Assembly: GCA_033002965.1 (NCBI GenBank)
Contig: JAURVB010012918.1
Location: 1 to 64,000, forward strand
Direction of reading: 5' to 3'
Source of the DNA: Piper betle
Lineage: Eukaryota; Streptophyta; Magnoliopsida; Piperales; Piperaceae
Length of the DNA: 64,000 nt
Positions 34,289 to 45,976 of the stretch are shown here, one piece after another (positions within the stretch are counted from its first letter, which is position 1; each line of letters opens with the position of its first letter). Both the position numbers and the translations under genes were made by a program. A model generated the notes under the pieces. The model made no database searches. It was given only the letters and a program-made list of their open reading frames with translations, and was not told where the DNA came from.

Positions 34289-36419
34289 AGTTTGCCATTG
34301 ACCTAGTACCTGGAACAACACCAATTTCTAAAGCACCGTACCGCATGGCTCCAGCAGAACTCAAGGAGTTAAAGAGTCAACTAGAAGAGTTGTTGCAGGT
34401 AGGCTTCATTAGACCAAGTACTTCGCCCTGGGGAGCCCTGTTCTTTTTGTGAAGAAGAAAGATGGATCACTTCGGCTGTGTATTGACTATCGAAAAATCA
34501 ATCAAGTGACAGTCAAAAATCGGTACCCCTTACCGAGGATTGATGACTTGTTTGATCAGCTAAAAATAGCCGGAATATTTTCTAAGATAGACTTGCGGTC
34601 TGGTTATCACCAGTTGCGAGTAAAGGAGTCAGATATACAGAAGACGACTTTCCGAACTTGGTATGGACATTATGAGTTTCTGGTTATGCCTTTTGGTCTA
34701 ACAAATGCACCAGCGGCCTTTATGTCACTCATGAACACAGTATTCCATGCATACCTAGACAAGTTTATTATCGTGTTTGTGGACGACATTCTGGTCTATT
34801 CAAATAATGAAGAAGAGCATGTGAAGCACCTCTCTATTACTCTTCAAGTTCTGAGAGAACATCAACTGTTCGCCAAGCTCTCAAAGTGTGACTTCTGGTT
34901 GAGGGAGGTAAATTTCCTTGGTCATGTTGTCTCGAGGGCTGGAATTGGAGTGGATCCGTCAAAAGTGAAAGCAGTCATTGATTGGCCACAACCTATGTCA
35001 GTCACTGATATCAGAAGCTTCCTTGGTTTGGCGGGTTACTATAGGAAATTCATTAAAGACTTTTCCTTAGTAGCATCGCCGATGACCAAACTCACAAGGA
35101 AGGGGATCAGGTTTGAATGTAGTAGTAAGTGTGAGGAGAGTTTCCAGTCTCTAAAGAAGAGTTTAACAATTGCACTAGTCTTGACCCTGCCAAATGGTAA
35201 TGAAGGATTCGTAGTCTTCAGTGATGCGTCTCGGTTGGGTTTAGGATGTGTCCTTATGCAAGAAGGTAAGATAGTGGCCTATGCCTCTCGTCAATTGAAG
35301 ATTCATGAGCAAAATTATGCAACCCATGACTTGGAACTGGCAGCAGTAGTTTTTGCCCTAAAGATTTGGAGGCACTACTTGTATGGAGCCCAGTTCGAAG
35401 TCTTCACTGACCACCAGAGTTTGAAGTATATCTTCACCCAGAATGACCTTAACCTTCGACAGAGGCGGTGGATGGAATATGTGAATGACTACGACTTCCA
35501 AATCTTATACCATCTAGGGAAAGCGAATGTTGTAGCCGATGCGTTGAGTCGGAAGGGCAAAGTGGATAAAAGTCAGCAGTTAGCTAGACTTTGGACCATG
35601 TCAGCAGAAGTGGTAGCTATCAACCCGGTGGAGCAACTAACAGGCTTATTGGCAAATTTGGTTGTTTCCAATGATTTAGTTGATCGTGTTAAGCTAGCAC
35701 AAATGGGTGATGAGGAGCTGAATAAAATGTTGGACAAGATTCCTGACATTGTAGCTGATTCAAATAGTGTGATCAGATTTAGAGGAAGGTTGTGTGTACC
35801 CAAGGATAATGCACTGAGGCGGGATATTTTGGAGGAGGCTCATCGCTCAAAGTTCTCGATACACCCTGGAGTTACTAAAATGTATCAGGATTTAAAGCGA
35901 ACCTACTGGTGGATTGGGATGAAGAGGGATGTTGTGAAGTTTGTCTCTAAGTGTCAGACATGCCAACAGATCAAAGCCCAACATCAACTACCTGGAGGAC
36001 TATTACAACCTTTAGAAATACCATCGTGGAAATGGGAGTGTGTTACATGCGATTTTATTTCAAAGCTCCCAAGAACTCAAAAGAAGCATGACTCCATATG
36101 GGTAGTTGTGGACAGACTAACTAAGGTAGCTCACTTCATCCCCACGAAATCAATGAGAACGGTGGAATACCTGGCAGGATTATATGTTGACAATATTGTC
36201 AAATTGCATGGGATTCCAAAGGAGATAGTCTCCGACCGCGATCCCCTATTCACCTCACATTTATGGGAAGCTTTCCAAAAAGCCATGGGAACTCAGATTA
36301 AGTTGAGTACAACATATCATCCCCAAACTGATGGTCAGAGTGAGAGGACTATTCAAACTTTGGAAGATTTGTTAAGAGCTTGCATTCTTGACTGGGGGGT
36401 GACTGGGAGAAACACTTAG
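34250..36419 (+). pseudogene. Pol: RT, RNase H and integrase core (656-residue open frame)
   Basis: Pre-RT sequence [12 protein letters not shown] and [17 protein letters not shown] (34258-34440) joins directly to Gag, with no protease. A frame change near 34449 opens 656 residues. RT has Asp48 in [10 protein letters not shown] and the VDD pair at residues 112-113 (34782). RNase H has [21 protein letters not shown] and FTDHQSL. Integrase has [11 protein letters not shown] and CQTCQ zinc ligands, Asp in WVVVDRLTK, Asp in VSDRDPLF and Glu in [10 protein letters not shown]. The frame ends at 36419 through a one-base loss in the G-run near 36398. The catalytic residues are intact, so decay is recent. 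Confidence 0.9.
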
Positions 36420-37093
36420 CCTTAGCTGAATTCACCTACAATAACTCTTACCAAGCCAGTATAGGGATGGCACCATTTGAAGCCTTATATGGTAGGCCCT
36501 GTAGATCTCCATCGTGCTGGCTGTAGTCTACCGAAGCAGTTATAGTCGGGCCAGAGATGGTGAGGGAAGCAACTGAAAAGGTGAAAATCATTCAGCAAAG
36601 ACTTAAGGCAGCTCAGGATCGACAAAAGAGTTATGCTGATACTCGAAGGAAGGACCTAGAGTTCCAAGTTGGGGAGTTTGTGTACCTAAAGACATCTCCT
36701 ACGAAGGGGGTGATCAGATTTAAAATATCAGGGAAGTTGAAGCCAAGATTCATAGGACCGTTTCCAATCCTGGATCGAGTTGGGAATTGTGCATATAGAT
36801 TAGCATTGCCCCCAAGCCTTGCTGGAGTACACAATGTTTTCCATGTGTCAATGCTAAAGAAGTATGTATGGGATGAGGATCATATCATCACAAATTTTGA
36901 AGACTTAGAGCTACAATCAAATTTAACTTACGAGGAAAAGCCGATCCGCATCCTGGCAAAAGAAATAAAGACACTAAGGAACAAGGAAATTCCTTTGGTA
37001 AAAGTATTGTGGAAAAATCAGGGGTCAGAAGAAGCTACATGGGAGACTGAACAAGAAATGGTAAGGAAATACCCTAGCCTATTTGTGGCATAG
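36420..37093 (+). pseudogene. Integrase C-terminal part
   Basis: It continues integrase in another frame ([27 protein letters not shown]). A TAG replaces Glu near 36524 after CWL. 36557-37093 then encodes [26 protein letters not shown], and a chromodomain-like end (VLWKNQGSEEATWETEQEM, PSLFVA). The chromodomain of this branch is thought to direct insertion to heterochromatin. It ends at the expected position before the purine tract. Confidence 0.88.
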
Positions 37094-37197
37094 GAGTTTA
37101 ATAATTGTAGCGGCATGAACCGATCCCAAAGAAATAAATAAAGTTAATCATAATTGTTCTGTTGCTTGTTATGATATTTCGGGGACGAAATATTTCC

Positions 37198-37209
37198 AAG
37201 TTGGGGAGA
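37198..37209 (+). other. Polypurine tract
   Basis: AAGTTGGGGAGA lies one base before the 3' LTR, after ATTTCGGGGACGAAAT. The identical arrangement is seen at 56549-56560. Confidence 0.9.
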
Positions 37210-37210
37210 T

Positions 37211-39858
37211 TGTAAAGACCGTGGAAAAAAATTTTTAATATATTCGACTCGGGCAGAGAGGGATCGAACGTTAGAGAATTAATATTAATTATATTATATT
37301 CTCTACCCGGTTAAGTCTACCCGGTTAAATATTTTATTCTTTAACCGGTTACCCGGTTAAAGGAATTAAATACGGGTGTTAGTGTGTTTCCACAAACCCT
37401 AGCCGTCATTTTATTTATAAAGGACGTCCTCCACCCTAGCCTTCATTCGCATTCTCTTCTCCTCATTGTCGAGCGTGTCTTCTCCTTGCGTAGGTTTTCC
37501 TATCTCCTTTCTTAATTTTCCTGCATGCATATTTTAATTTGATAATAAGTTTTATAATCATGAGAGATTAGAAGTTTTAAATCAATAAGAAACGAATATA
37601 AATTTTACACCGGAGAAATTGCCGACGAGATTCCCTGTTCGTCGAGATGGGCAAGCACGGGCAAGCCCGTCGGGAATCAGGGCGACGACCGTTCAACATC
37701 GGAAGATGATCCAACTCTCTTCGTCGATCAATACAGGGTTGATCTTGCAGCTATTGATACCGGCCTAGAGTGGTGCAATAGACAAAAACAGGGGACGGCG
37801 GTGAAAACAGGTGGCGACGGCGATCGGTGAAGAAATCGAGCCGTCGACATTGGACATAAGTAATAAAAAAAACGGTAATGAGAAACTGTCAATAATTAAT
37901 CGACGTAATAAAAGCGATTAAATTAAATCGGACGGTTATAAGTGATTAATAAATAAAGATGTTACCTTTACCATATTAAATTTAATATTAGGTAAATAAA
38001 GTGATTATTTTAATAACAAGTCAGTAATATAGAAAATAGGTTATTAAATTATAGTCGGGAGCATCACTCGCGTCGAACCTAAATAGCATAATGGAAATAA
38101 ATAAAGTTCGAAACTTTATAAAGTCAAATAATTTAAAATAATTGTATTAATAATATTTATAAATTAAAATAATACAAATTATTTTAAATAATTTAATTGA
38201 ACAACTTAATTAATTAAATTGCTGTAAGTAATACTAGCGATTAAAAAGATTATAACCGAAGGAAAATATACTAATAATAGTAATTAAATATTTGGGTATA
38301 AGTTGAAAATTATTTTATTATTTGTTAGGTGTTAATTATGATCTAGATTATTAATGTAAAGTAGGATTTAAATGATTATGTCACATGAATAGTTTAATAT
38401 TTAATATTGTTGAAATTTAATAGTAATATATTATTAGTCATTTAGTTGCATGCATTTCTACTCGAATAAAATTATACTTATGTATAATTTTATGTCCTCG
38501 TTCAGATTAAGATCATTGGTCGCAGCTGCAAGTTCGAAATATCCAGGTCCGTATAATTATTTAAAATGTTGTATTTTCCCTTGTGGATAACCTGGTCAGC
38601 CTGAGCCCAGATTCGACCACCATGCACTGAGTGCAACCGGGGTCAAGGAATTGACTCAGTCTGACACGGGCTATGCCCTTCATAATCAAATAATGGACAT
38701 GATGGACTGACCCATCAGCCAATAAATTGGACATGGCGGATTGGACTCGCCAGCCAATTACGGACATGGTGGATTGGACCCACCAGCCGATAACGGACAT
38801 GGCGGATTGGACTCGCCAGCCGGTAATGGACATGATGGACTGACCCATCAGCCAATAAATTGGACATGGCGGATTGGACTCGCCAGCCAATTACGGACAT
38901 GGTGGATTGGACCCACCAGCCGATAACGGACATGGCGGATTGGACTTGCCAGCCGGTAATGGACATGATGGACTGACCCATCAGCCAATAAATTGGACAT
39001 GGCAGATTGGACTCACCAGCCAATTACGGACATGGTGGATTGGACCCACCAGCCGATAACGGACATGGCGGATTGGACTCGCCAGCCGGTAATGGACATG
39101 ATGGACTGACCCATCAGCCAATAAATTGGACATGGCGGATTGGACTCGCCAGCCAATTACGGACATGGTGGACTAACCCATCAGCCAATAGATGGACATG
39201 GTGGACTGACCCATCAGCCAACTAATGGACATGGTGGATTGGACTCACCAGCCGATAACGGACATGGCAGATTGGACTCACCAGCCGGTAATGTACATGA
39301 TGGACTGACCCATCACCCAATAGGTGGACATGGTGGACTGACCCATCAGCCAACTAATGGACATGGTGGACTGAACCATCAGCTAATAAATGGTCATGTT
39401 GGAATGGTCACAAGTGCCAATATTATAGATAATGATAGGGAGTTTATGGACTTGTTTTATTTAATTATACGGCTTAGTGGTTAATCACTAACGCGGAATT
39501 GCCTCCGCAGGTTAGCTAGCTGGACCTAAAGACTAAGAGACGACAGGGTGGTTTTTCTACCAACGCAGGTGGTGAACGGTTAATAAGCGGACTTCTCTTT
39601 TTACTTTTCTTGTGTTATAAATGTGGCTATGGGAAACGGTCCAAGACTGTGGGATAATTACTTCATGCATTGTCATTTGAAAATAAGTTCCTTTGAGTTA
39701 GAAATGCTAGACTTATTTGCTTCATATTATTCATGTAACCTTTTAAGTAACAGCTGGTCCGGTTAGGATTGGTTGTTATAGGGTTGGGTTTTGTTAAATT
39801 TTGAGTAACACCCTGCCAGCAAGGCCCACAATATCGTGAAAAATGGCGGGTCGTTACA
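37211..39858 (+). repeat. 3' LTR, 2648 bp
   Basis: It is nearly identical to the 5' LTR outside two rearrangements. About 449 bp (31172-31620 of the 5' LTR) are missing, with the join near 37843. The type P array has two more 133-bp units. The net difference (about -449 + 266) accounts for the 182-bp shorter length. The promoter pair is at 37394-37423. Confidence 0.95.
38695..39402 (+). repeat. LTR minisatellite type P, expanded copy
   Basis: Four successive 133-bp register marks (ATGGCGGATTGGACTCGCC or a close variant near 38735, 38868, 39001, 39134) are nearly identical, against two in the 5' LTR. This shows growth or loss after the LTRs were made identical at insertion. Confidence 0.9.
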
Positions 39859-39863
39859 GACCA

Positions 39864-39919
39864 CAACGCAAGTCGGTGACTGATATGAGCTGTTTTCTTG
39901 GTTTAGTGGGCTACTACAG
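39864..39919 (+). pseudogene. Ty3/gypsy RT fragment, right part
   Basis: It continues the RT connection (KSVTDM..., FLGLVGYYR) interrupted at 30537. It stops near 39919, where TRIM LTR sequence resumes. Confidence 0.75.
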
Positions 39920-40391
39920 GAGATGACATATGCCCATTGTTTTCTCTTGGGGCCGGGTCATTACAAATTATATTAGTGCAACTTGATTCCATGTTAGATA
40001 GTGAGTCTCGACTAGGAACATTGGCATGACTGCTGGTTATGGGGCAAAAGATGGATGTGGGCTAGGGCTAACAATAGGCCAAGTGTAGGAATTTCAAGGA
40101 TGAAATTTTTTAAAGTGGGCGGATTGTGAGATCCCTCAACTTATTCCTATGTCTAATATCTGTCAGGTTAGATTCAATTTATAAATTGGAATGGACTAAA
40201 GATTTTCAACTTCAATTAACTACTTTTGAAGATATGACTTAAGCTCATTGTGTTACACATTGGGCAGGGTCATTACAAATGATATCAGAGCAACCAGCTT
40301 CTAAGAATGGACTATAGATCTTTAACTTTAGTTAACCACTTTTGAAGAGAAGACTTGGGCCATTACGTTACACTTTGTGCTAGGTCATTAT
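39920..40391 (+). mobile_element. TRIM sequence: LTR end, internal region, LTR, partial LTR
   Basis: 39920-39965 is the last 45 bp of a TRIM LTR (ending GGGTCATTACA). A decayed primer site and internal region run to 40124. A full LTR lies at 40125-40276, then a second primer site (ATGATATCAGAGC) at 40278. A partial LTR (about 40300-40391) follows that lacks its first half. The B-like LTR begins at 40392 in the last bases of this partial LTR. It is more diverged than the TRIM at 17093. Confidence 0.8.
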
Positions 40392-42930
40392 TGTAAAACC
40401 CCAGATTTGGGTTAGGGTTTTACCTGCTTATTGTCTTGCCTAGTTTGGGTCAATTTTGAGTAGGTTTGAGTTAGAGTTTGGGTCTGTCTGAAGTAGGTTC
40501 GAGTTAGTTCAGCTTTCAAATAATGAGTATATGGCCCAGATGGCCGAATGAGCATGTTACGAAAGCTGGGTGTGCCCAATACAGAGATAGCTTCAGTTAT
40601 GCTTCAGGGAAGCATGAGTTATCATTGTATACATGAGGTATGTAAGGTTTTGCTTTTATTAGCCCAGGGTCTTAGGACAAGATCCAGGCCTCTATAGCGT
40701 TTAGTATCCGTTTGAGTTTATTTAGGGTACCTCTTTTACATGGATCATAGGGATTTTGGACTATCGGACAGCTCATGTTGGCCCAGTTTGATTTGAGTCT
40801 TAGATTTTCATCCTTTCTTGCCTCGATTTCCATCTATAGAGTCACTTTTAGACATCTAGTTAGTTTTGGCTTTTGTCAGTCTTGATAAGAGCTATCTATC
40901 CATTTGTACATTGTATATACCCTAGGTAGTCAGCCAAATGACTTGATCATACCACATGGCAAGATCAGGATCATCCAAAAAACGAAAAGAAAACCAATCT
41001 CAATTCTCCCACTATTTTGTATTTTTACCTATTAGCGCCACACCACTTCAGTTTGCTGCTAGTGTGACTTCAGCCACCAGACCAGCACCACCATGACAAA
41101 CTCGCACCCAGCTGTGGACCGAGACCCTCCACCAGCTTCGGTGATGCTGCAGTCGCCGCTGCTAATGACATTTATTCAGTTGGTTTCCACCATTGTTGCC
41201 GCCTTTTGGGCAACTTTCTTGCATCGGTGAGCCTCCTCCAGTGAAGCCAACCACCATGACAGATTGCCCTCATTGAGGCCTTCCATTTGAGCCTAGCCCC
41301 AGCCTCTGTCATGGTCACGATCACCATTGGTGGCTCGCAGTTTCCCTAAAGCATTTTTCCCACAGGCTAATTGTTTTTACTCCAGTCACCATGCAAAAAT
41401 GCTCAAATCACCCCAGACTGCTTCCCCTCACCGAGGCCAAACTTATGAGACCTACCCAACCTACCTTTTTTACCATTATTATCTTCTTTTCTACCATTTT
41501 CGGTATTTCGAAAATCCTTATATTAGTTTAGATGTATATTCACATATTTTGAGCTTATAATTATTTTTCTTTATTTATTCACTTTATTAATGTATTATTT
41601 ATTTTACTTATATATATATATATATTTATTTATTATTATTTATTTCAAGTTATTTATATACTTATCTATTATAATGAATGCTTGCACAATTATTTATTAT
41701 TATTGATGATGTATTTATTTGTTGACATTATTCTTTATACGTGTTTAGTCATATATTCATATATTTGATATTTATATTAATATTATTCTTGATTAATTAT
41801 TATTAATTATTTATTCAATTATTTATTAATTTTTTTATTTATCGATTTACTTGTATATGTGTTAATATTTTGATGCATTTTGTCCCATATTTATTTACTG
41901 TTAATTAATAATCATCATTATTTATGAAAAAGGTTTTATTTATTTTATGTATTCATTATCCATCCATATATTTATGCGTTTATTTATTTATTATTTATTA
42001 ATCATTATTTAATTATTTATTCATTTTCATGGACATTTAAAATAATCTTTAATGTATATTAGTTTTGTTGATGTTAGTTTTCCACTATTATTTTAGTATT
42101 ATTCTTTTATTTATTTGATTTATTTTTTATTTATTGCTTATAAGTGCCTCATTTTGTCCTTTTATTTGAGTATTGTTTTTGTTCATGTGAGCAGACACCA
42201 CGAAGATGCATCATATAGAGTTATCGGTATTTTACTTAGCATTGGATTCTCATGTAGGTCCGAGAATCTGAGATTGCCATAGATGTGCCGATGCAGTTGG
42301 AGCTTGGACTACATGTCTGTTAGGACTCTTCTCAAATTTATCACTTACTCTATTGTGGATTTGATTTCTAGATCGAAGGGCTATTTTATCGAAACCCATT
42401 AACATGGGCCATTTAGAAGTATTTTTTTCCGATGATTAATAACTCTCGAGGATGATATTCCTCGAATTGTTTTCCAACATAGGTCCAACTCACATTGTGT
42501 TTGGGCCTACTTATATGATTCTTTTCACAACCTATATTTAGTTTTTATCAAGATTTCATTGAGGCCAGAGTTAGTGAATTTAACCTTGTGTATATAGTGA
42601 GCGGTTGCATACATAGGTCATTGTAGGCTTTGGATTAGTGAGAAGTTTGTTCTATTCCTGAGGGATCCTAACATCTTTAAGTCTTGAGATTCCTCACACT
42701 TGGAGAGCTGCGGAGTAGATAGGTAGTGTTGTGTATAACACATGTCTAGACTTGTGGTATTAAAGGGCATTGAAGGCGACTGCCTGTGGGTACTCGACAA
42801 ATGTGTCCTTGGCCAGGCGTTATATGGAGGTCTGGAGAGGGCTTAAGTTACATTAATCTCAAGGGTGAGACTAGTTATTACCGAGAGTGACACACTACTA
42901 GTTCAGCTCGAGACATCATCGAGCCTACAA
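40392..42930 (+). mobile_element. Forward B-like LTR, 3' truncated
   Basis: It starts TGTAAAACCCCAG. AT-rich DNA rich in TTTATTTATTTA covers 41560-42180. From about 42220 it follows family B order (GGAGCTTGGACTACATG, CTCGAGGATGATATTCCTCG, CTAGACTTGTGGT near 42745, GCGACTGCCTG near 42780; compare 2340-2840). The LTR terminus is missing; integrase-like sequence follows. No gene is convincing. Confidence 0.7.
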
Positions 42931-42949
42931 CTTAATGGCTCTTCAGTGT

Positions 42950-43366
42950 AGACCAACTATAGAGTTAGACACAAAATTTTGACAACTTATCATCCATAGA
43001 CAAGTGGACAAGATGAGATCTCCAACTTAGAAATAAATAAAATCATGAGAAAAGTTGTGAGTGCATAAAGAAAGGATTGGTCAATAAAATTTGTTGATGA
43101 ATTATGGGCTTATAGAATAGCTTTAAAGATACCAATTAGACTGTCCCCATATAGAATAGTGTTTGGAAAAGCATGCCAAATACTTTTTGGGCTAGAACAT
43201 AAGGCATATTGGGCAATCTAAAAGCTAAACTTTGATGCTAAGGCATGTGGGGAGACAAGAATATTGTAGATGAATGAATAGGATGAGATGAGACTCAATG
43301 CATATGAGAATGCCAAGCTATATAAGGAGAGGACCAAGCTATGGCGTGATAGACACATACTGGCCA
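42950..43366 (+). pseudogene. Athila/Tat-like integrase fragment, left part
   Basis: Despite stops, the translation shows TTYHP.TSGQDEISN (around the catalytic Glu), DWSIKFVDELWAYRIAL, SPYRIVFGKACQ, LEHKAYWAI and NAYENAKLYKERTK. These motifs are typical of Athila/Tat gypsy integrases and quite unlike the Tekay-type copies here. The hybrid element cuts it at 43366, and it resumes at 45977. Confidence 0.8.
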
Positions 43367-44073
43367 TGTGAGATCCCTCAACTTAGTCCCACATCTAATA
43401 CCTACTAGGAGAAGATCATGTTTATAAGTGGGAATGAACTATAGATCTTTAACTTGGGTTAAACATTTTAAAGAAATGACTTAGGCCCATTACGTTGCAC
43501 TTTGGGCAGGATCGTTACAGGTGGTATCAGAGCAACCTGGTTTTGTGTTAGATGGTGGGCTAGATTAAGGACAGTGGCTCAGCTACTGGTCACGGGCCAG
43601 AAAGGTCATGGGCTGGGGCTAGCAATGGTTGGACTAGGGACGTTGGCTAGGCTGCCGGTCACAGGCCGAAAGGTCGTGGGCTGGGTCTAGCAATGGGCCA
43701 AGTAATAGGCATTTCGGGGACGAAATTTCCTAAGGTGGGTGGATTGTGAGATCCCTCAACTTAGTCCCACATCTAATACCTACAGGGAGAAGATCCTGAT
43801 ATAAGTGGGAATGGACTATAGATCTTTAACTTTCAGGGTACCCATGTCAAAGAAATGACTTAGCCCATTACGTTGCACTTTGGGCTGGGTTGTTACAGGT
43901 GGTATCAGAGCCTGGTTTCCCAAAAGCTCACATCTTATGACTCAAGTACCTTGTTGAAGAGTCCAATATTTATCTTTCTCCAATGGGGTATGTCATTATG
44001 GAATTAGTGGACTCACTAACAAACAGAAGTAATCAATGAAAAAAATTTTAATGAACCCTATGGAATAAATTTT

Positions 44074-44749
44074 AGATGGCAGGCACCCGAAGGAAGTAGA
44101 GCCAAGCTGCACAGTTGGACACGAACGTGGAGAGTGTGTTAGGCCAAATTTTGATGGCCATACAGGGACTTGCGTAGGCTTCAGATAATACTAGTTCTGT
44201 GATTCAGAACATAGCGCAGTGATTACCGGGATTGGTAACAGGGAATGGAGCTCCAAATTCGGCTGCGGGTCCTAGTAGTGTCCCAAATGGGGACCAGGGG
44301 AGCGTGCAAGAGCGGGTAGGGATAGCTGACCCGGGTGAGCGAGAGTAAATATAATTTAAAGAGTGTGTTAGGGAGATTCACTCACGATGTTTTACAGTGA
44401 GCTCTCCTCATAGTGTACTATCTTTGTACTATCTTTGTCCGTTGAGTGATCCTAATTGGATGTGTATCCTAGTTGGAGATTATTGAGGAGTAGCGTTGCT
44501 ACGGCGCCAAGAGGCACTATAACCGAAGTGATTGAGGCAGCCACTACTAATGAGTTTGTGTATGACTATGTCTGCGCACAGAAACAAGGGAAGGCTACTA
44601 TGCTACATAAAAATGCCAACCAGGATAGTAGCAAAAACCCGTCTACAGAATACCAGCAGCAGAACTATCAACGGAATGTCAATGGGAATCGCAAAAGGAA
44701 GTCTCAGGAGTTGCAGAACACCAGCAGCAGAACTACCAATAAGGAATGA
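44074..44749 (+). pseudogene. gag remnant in the hybrid element
   Basis: A start MAGTRRK near 44074 is followed by ESVLGQILMAIQGLA and GNGAPNSAAGPSSVP, equivalent to 33554-33800. Several stops interrupt. Past 44345 the match to the 33.8-kb gag ends. 44456-44749 is open, basic and Gln/Asn-rich (YQQQNYQRNVNGNRKRK), possibly a linker near the Gag zinc knuckle, though no CCHC is visible. It contains a short duplication of CCAGCAGCAGAACTA. Confidence 0.6.
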
Positions 44750-45077
44750 AGACTAACATGAACTAATTACATCATTTAAAATTGATAGTATATTAGTCAT
44801 GTAAGTTGCATGTAGGTTCATGCAAAATAAAATTAATCTAATGTATAATTTTATGCCCTCATTCAGATAAGGGTTCACAGGTCACAGTCAGACGAAGTCA
44901 CAAGTCAGGTACATATAATAGGTAGAACATCATATTTTCCTTATTGGTAGCCTTGGTCGGCCTAAGCCCAGATTCGACCACCATGCACCGAGTGCAACCG
45001 GTATCAAAGAATTGACTCAATCCGACACAGGATTGTACTATGTGCGTAAATTGTGTAATGCATAGACATTATTTTGG

Positions 45078-45600
45078 AGTAGTGATAGCCGCCCCATAAA
45101 AAGGCTATGGCTGGGGTAAGCGAGGCACAACGATTCCTCCATCGCACTAGAGTGCAGTGATAGCCTCCCCATAAAAAGGCTACGGCCGGGGTGTGTGAGG
45201 CACTGGCACTAGAGTTGGCAGTGAGAGCTTCCCCACAAACGGGGCGTAGCATTCACTTGAGTGCAGTGATAGCCTTCCCATAAAAAGGCTACGGTCGGAG
45301 TGTGTGAGGCACTGACACTAGAGTTAGCAGTGAGAGCTTCCCGACAAAAGGGCGTAGCATTCACCTGAGTGCAGTGATAGCCTCCCCATAAAAAGGCTAT
45401 GGCCGGGGTGTGCGAGGCACTGGCACTAGAATTTGTAGTGAGAGCTTCCCCACAAACGGGGTGTACCAAGCACCCGAGTGCAGTGATAGCTTCTCCACAA
45501 AAGGCTACGGCCGTGGTGTGCGAGGCACTGGCACTGGAGACGGTAGTGGTAGCCTCCCCACAAGAGGGCTACACCCGGGGTGTGTGGATCACAGCGGATA
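45078..45600 (+). repeat. Type A LTR tandem array
   Basis: Units carry CCCCATAAAAAGGCTACGG, GTGTGCGAGGCACTGGCAC and AGAGCTTCCCCACAAACGGGG. It lies between the GACTCAATCCGACAC box and the palindromic box (45727-45742), exactly as in other type A LTRs. Confidence 0.85.
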
Positions 45601-45976
45601 CCTCCTCCGCATTGTTTTGGAGTATAGCGAAATCGCTCCACCGCATATTAAAATAAACATAAGGAAATAGTGGAATGTACTTGATTTATTTTTTCTATTA
45701 TACTACTTAGTGTTGTAATCACTAACGCGGAATTGCCTCCACAGGTATGCACATACAAAAGTAGGTGATTGACAACCATGACATGGAGCAAAATACATAT
45801 GAGGACTCCTTTTTCATTTATTTGAGAAATAAGTGTGGCTACTGGAAAACTGTCTAAGACTGTGGGATCTTTATATATATTTTTGTTAAAAAAAATGTTA
45901 GATATATTTGCTTATTTGTGAGTAACACCTGGCCAGCTAGGCCCACAATGTTGTGACAAATGGCCGAGTTGTTACA

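Larger units (their letters stand above)
30538..39858 (+). mobile_element. Structurally complete Tekay-like element with target duplication
   Basis: It has a 5' LTR, primer site, gag remnants, pol, purine tract and 3' LTR. It is flanked by GACCA at 30533-30537 and 39859-39863. Total length is 9321 bp. It lies inside an older RT fragment that continues in phase of homology on both sides. Gag NC and protease are missing and pol has a frameshift and a stop, so it is not autonomous. The two LTRs differ in length (2830 and 2648 bp). Confidence 0.95.
43367..45976 (+). mobile_element. Hybrid TRIM/gypsy insertion with target duplication
   Basis: Order: TRIM LTR (43367-43519), primer site (43522), TRIM internal region, TRIM LTR (43745-43897), second primer site (43900), Tekay-type leader and gag start (43912-44345), a gag-like segment (44346-44749), then the 3' part of a type A LTR (44750-45976) ending GAGTTGTTACA. 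The whole is flanked by a perfect GGCCA (43362-43366, 45977-45981), and the host integrase reads on across it. Its left terminus is thus a TRIM LTR and its right terminus a long-family LTR. Confidence 0.85.

Noticed and set aside
32336..39484. Glycine/tryptophan-rich short proteins in the type P arrays
   Set aside because: The 133-bp unit shifts frame at each copy, and the sequence is LTR DNA.
43367..45976. Explaining the hybrid by two independent insertions
   Set aside because: Two insertions would not normally give one shared 5-bp duplication on the outermost ends; retained only as the alternative to be tested.
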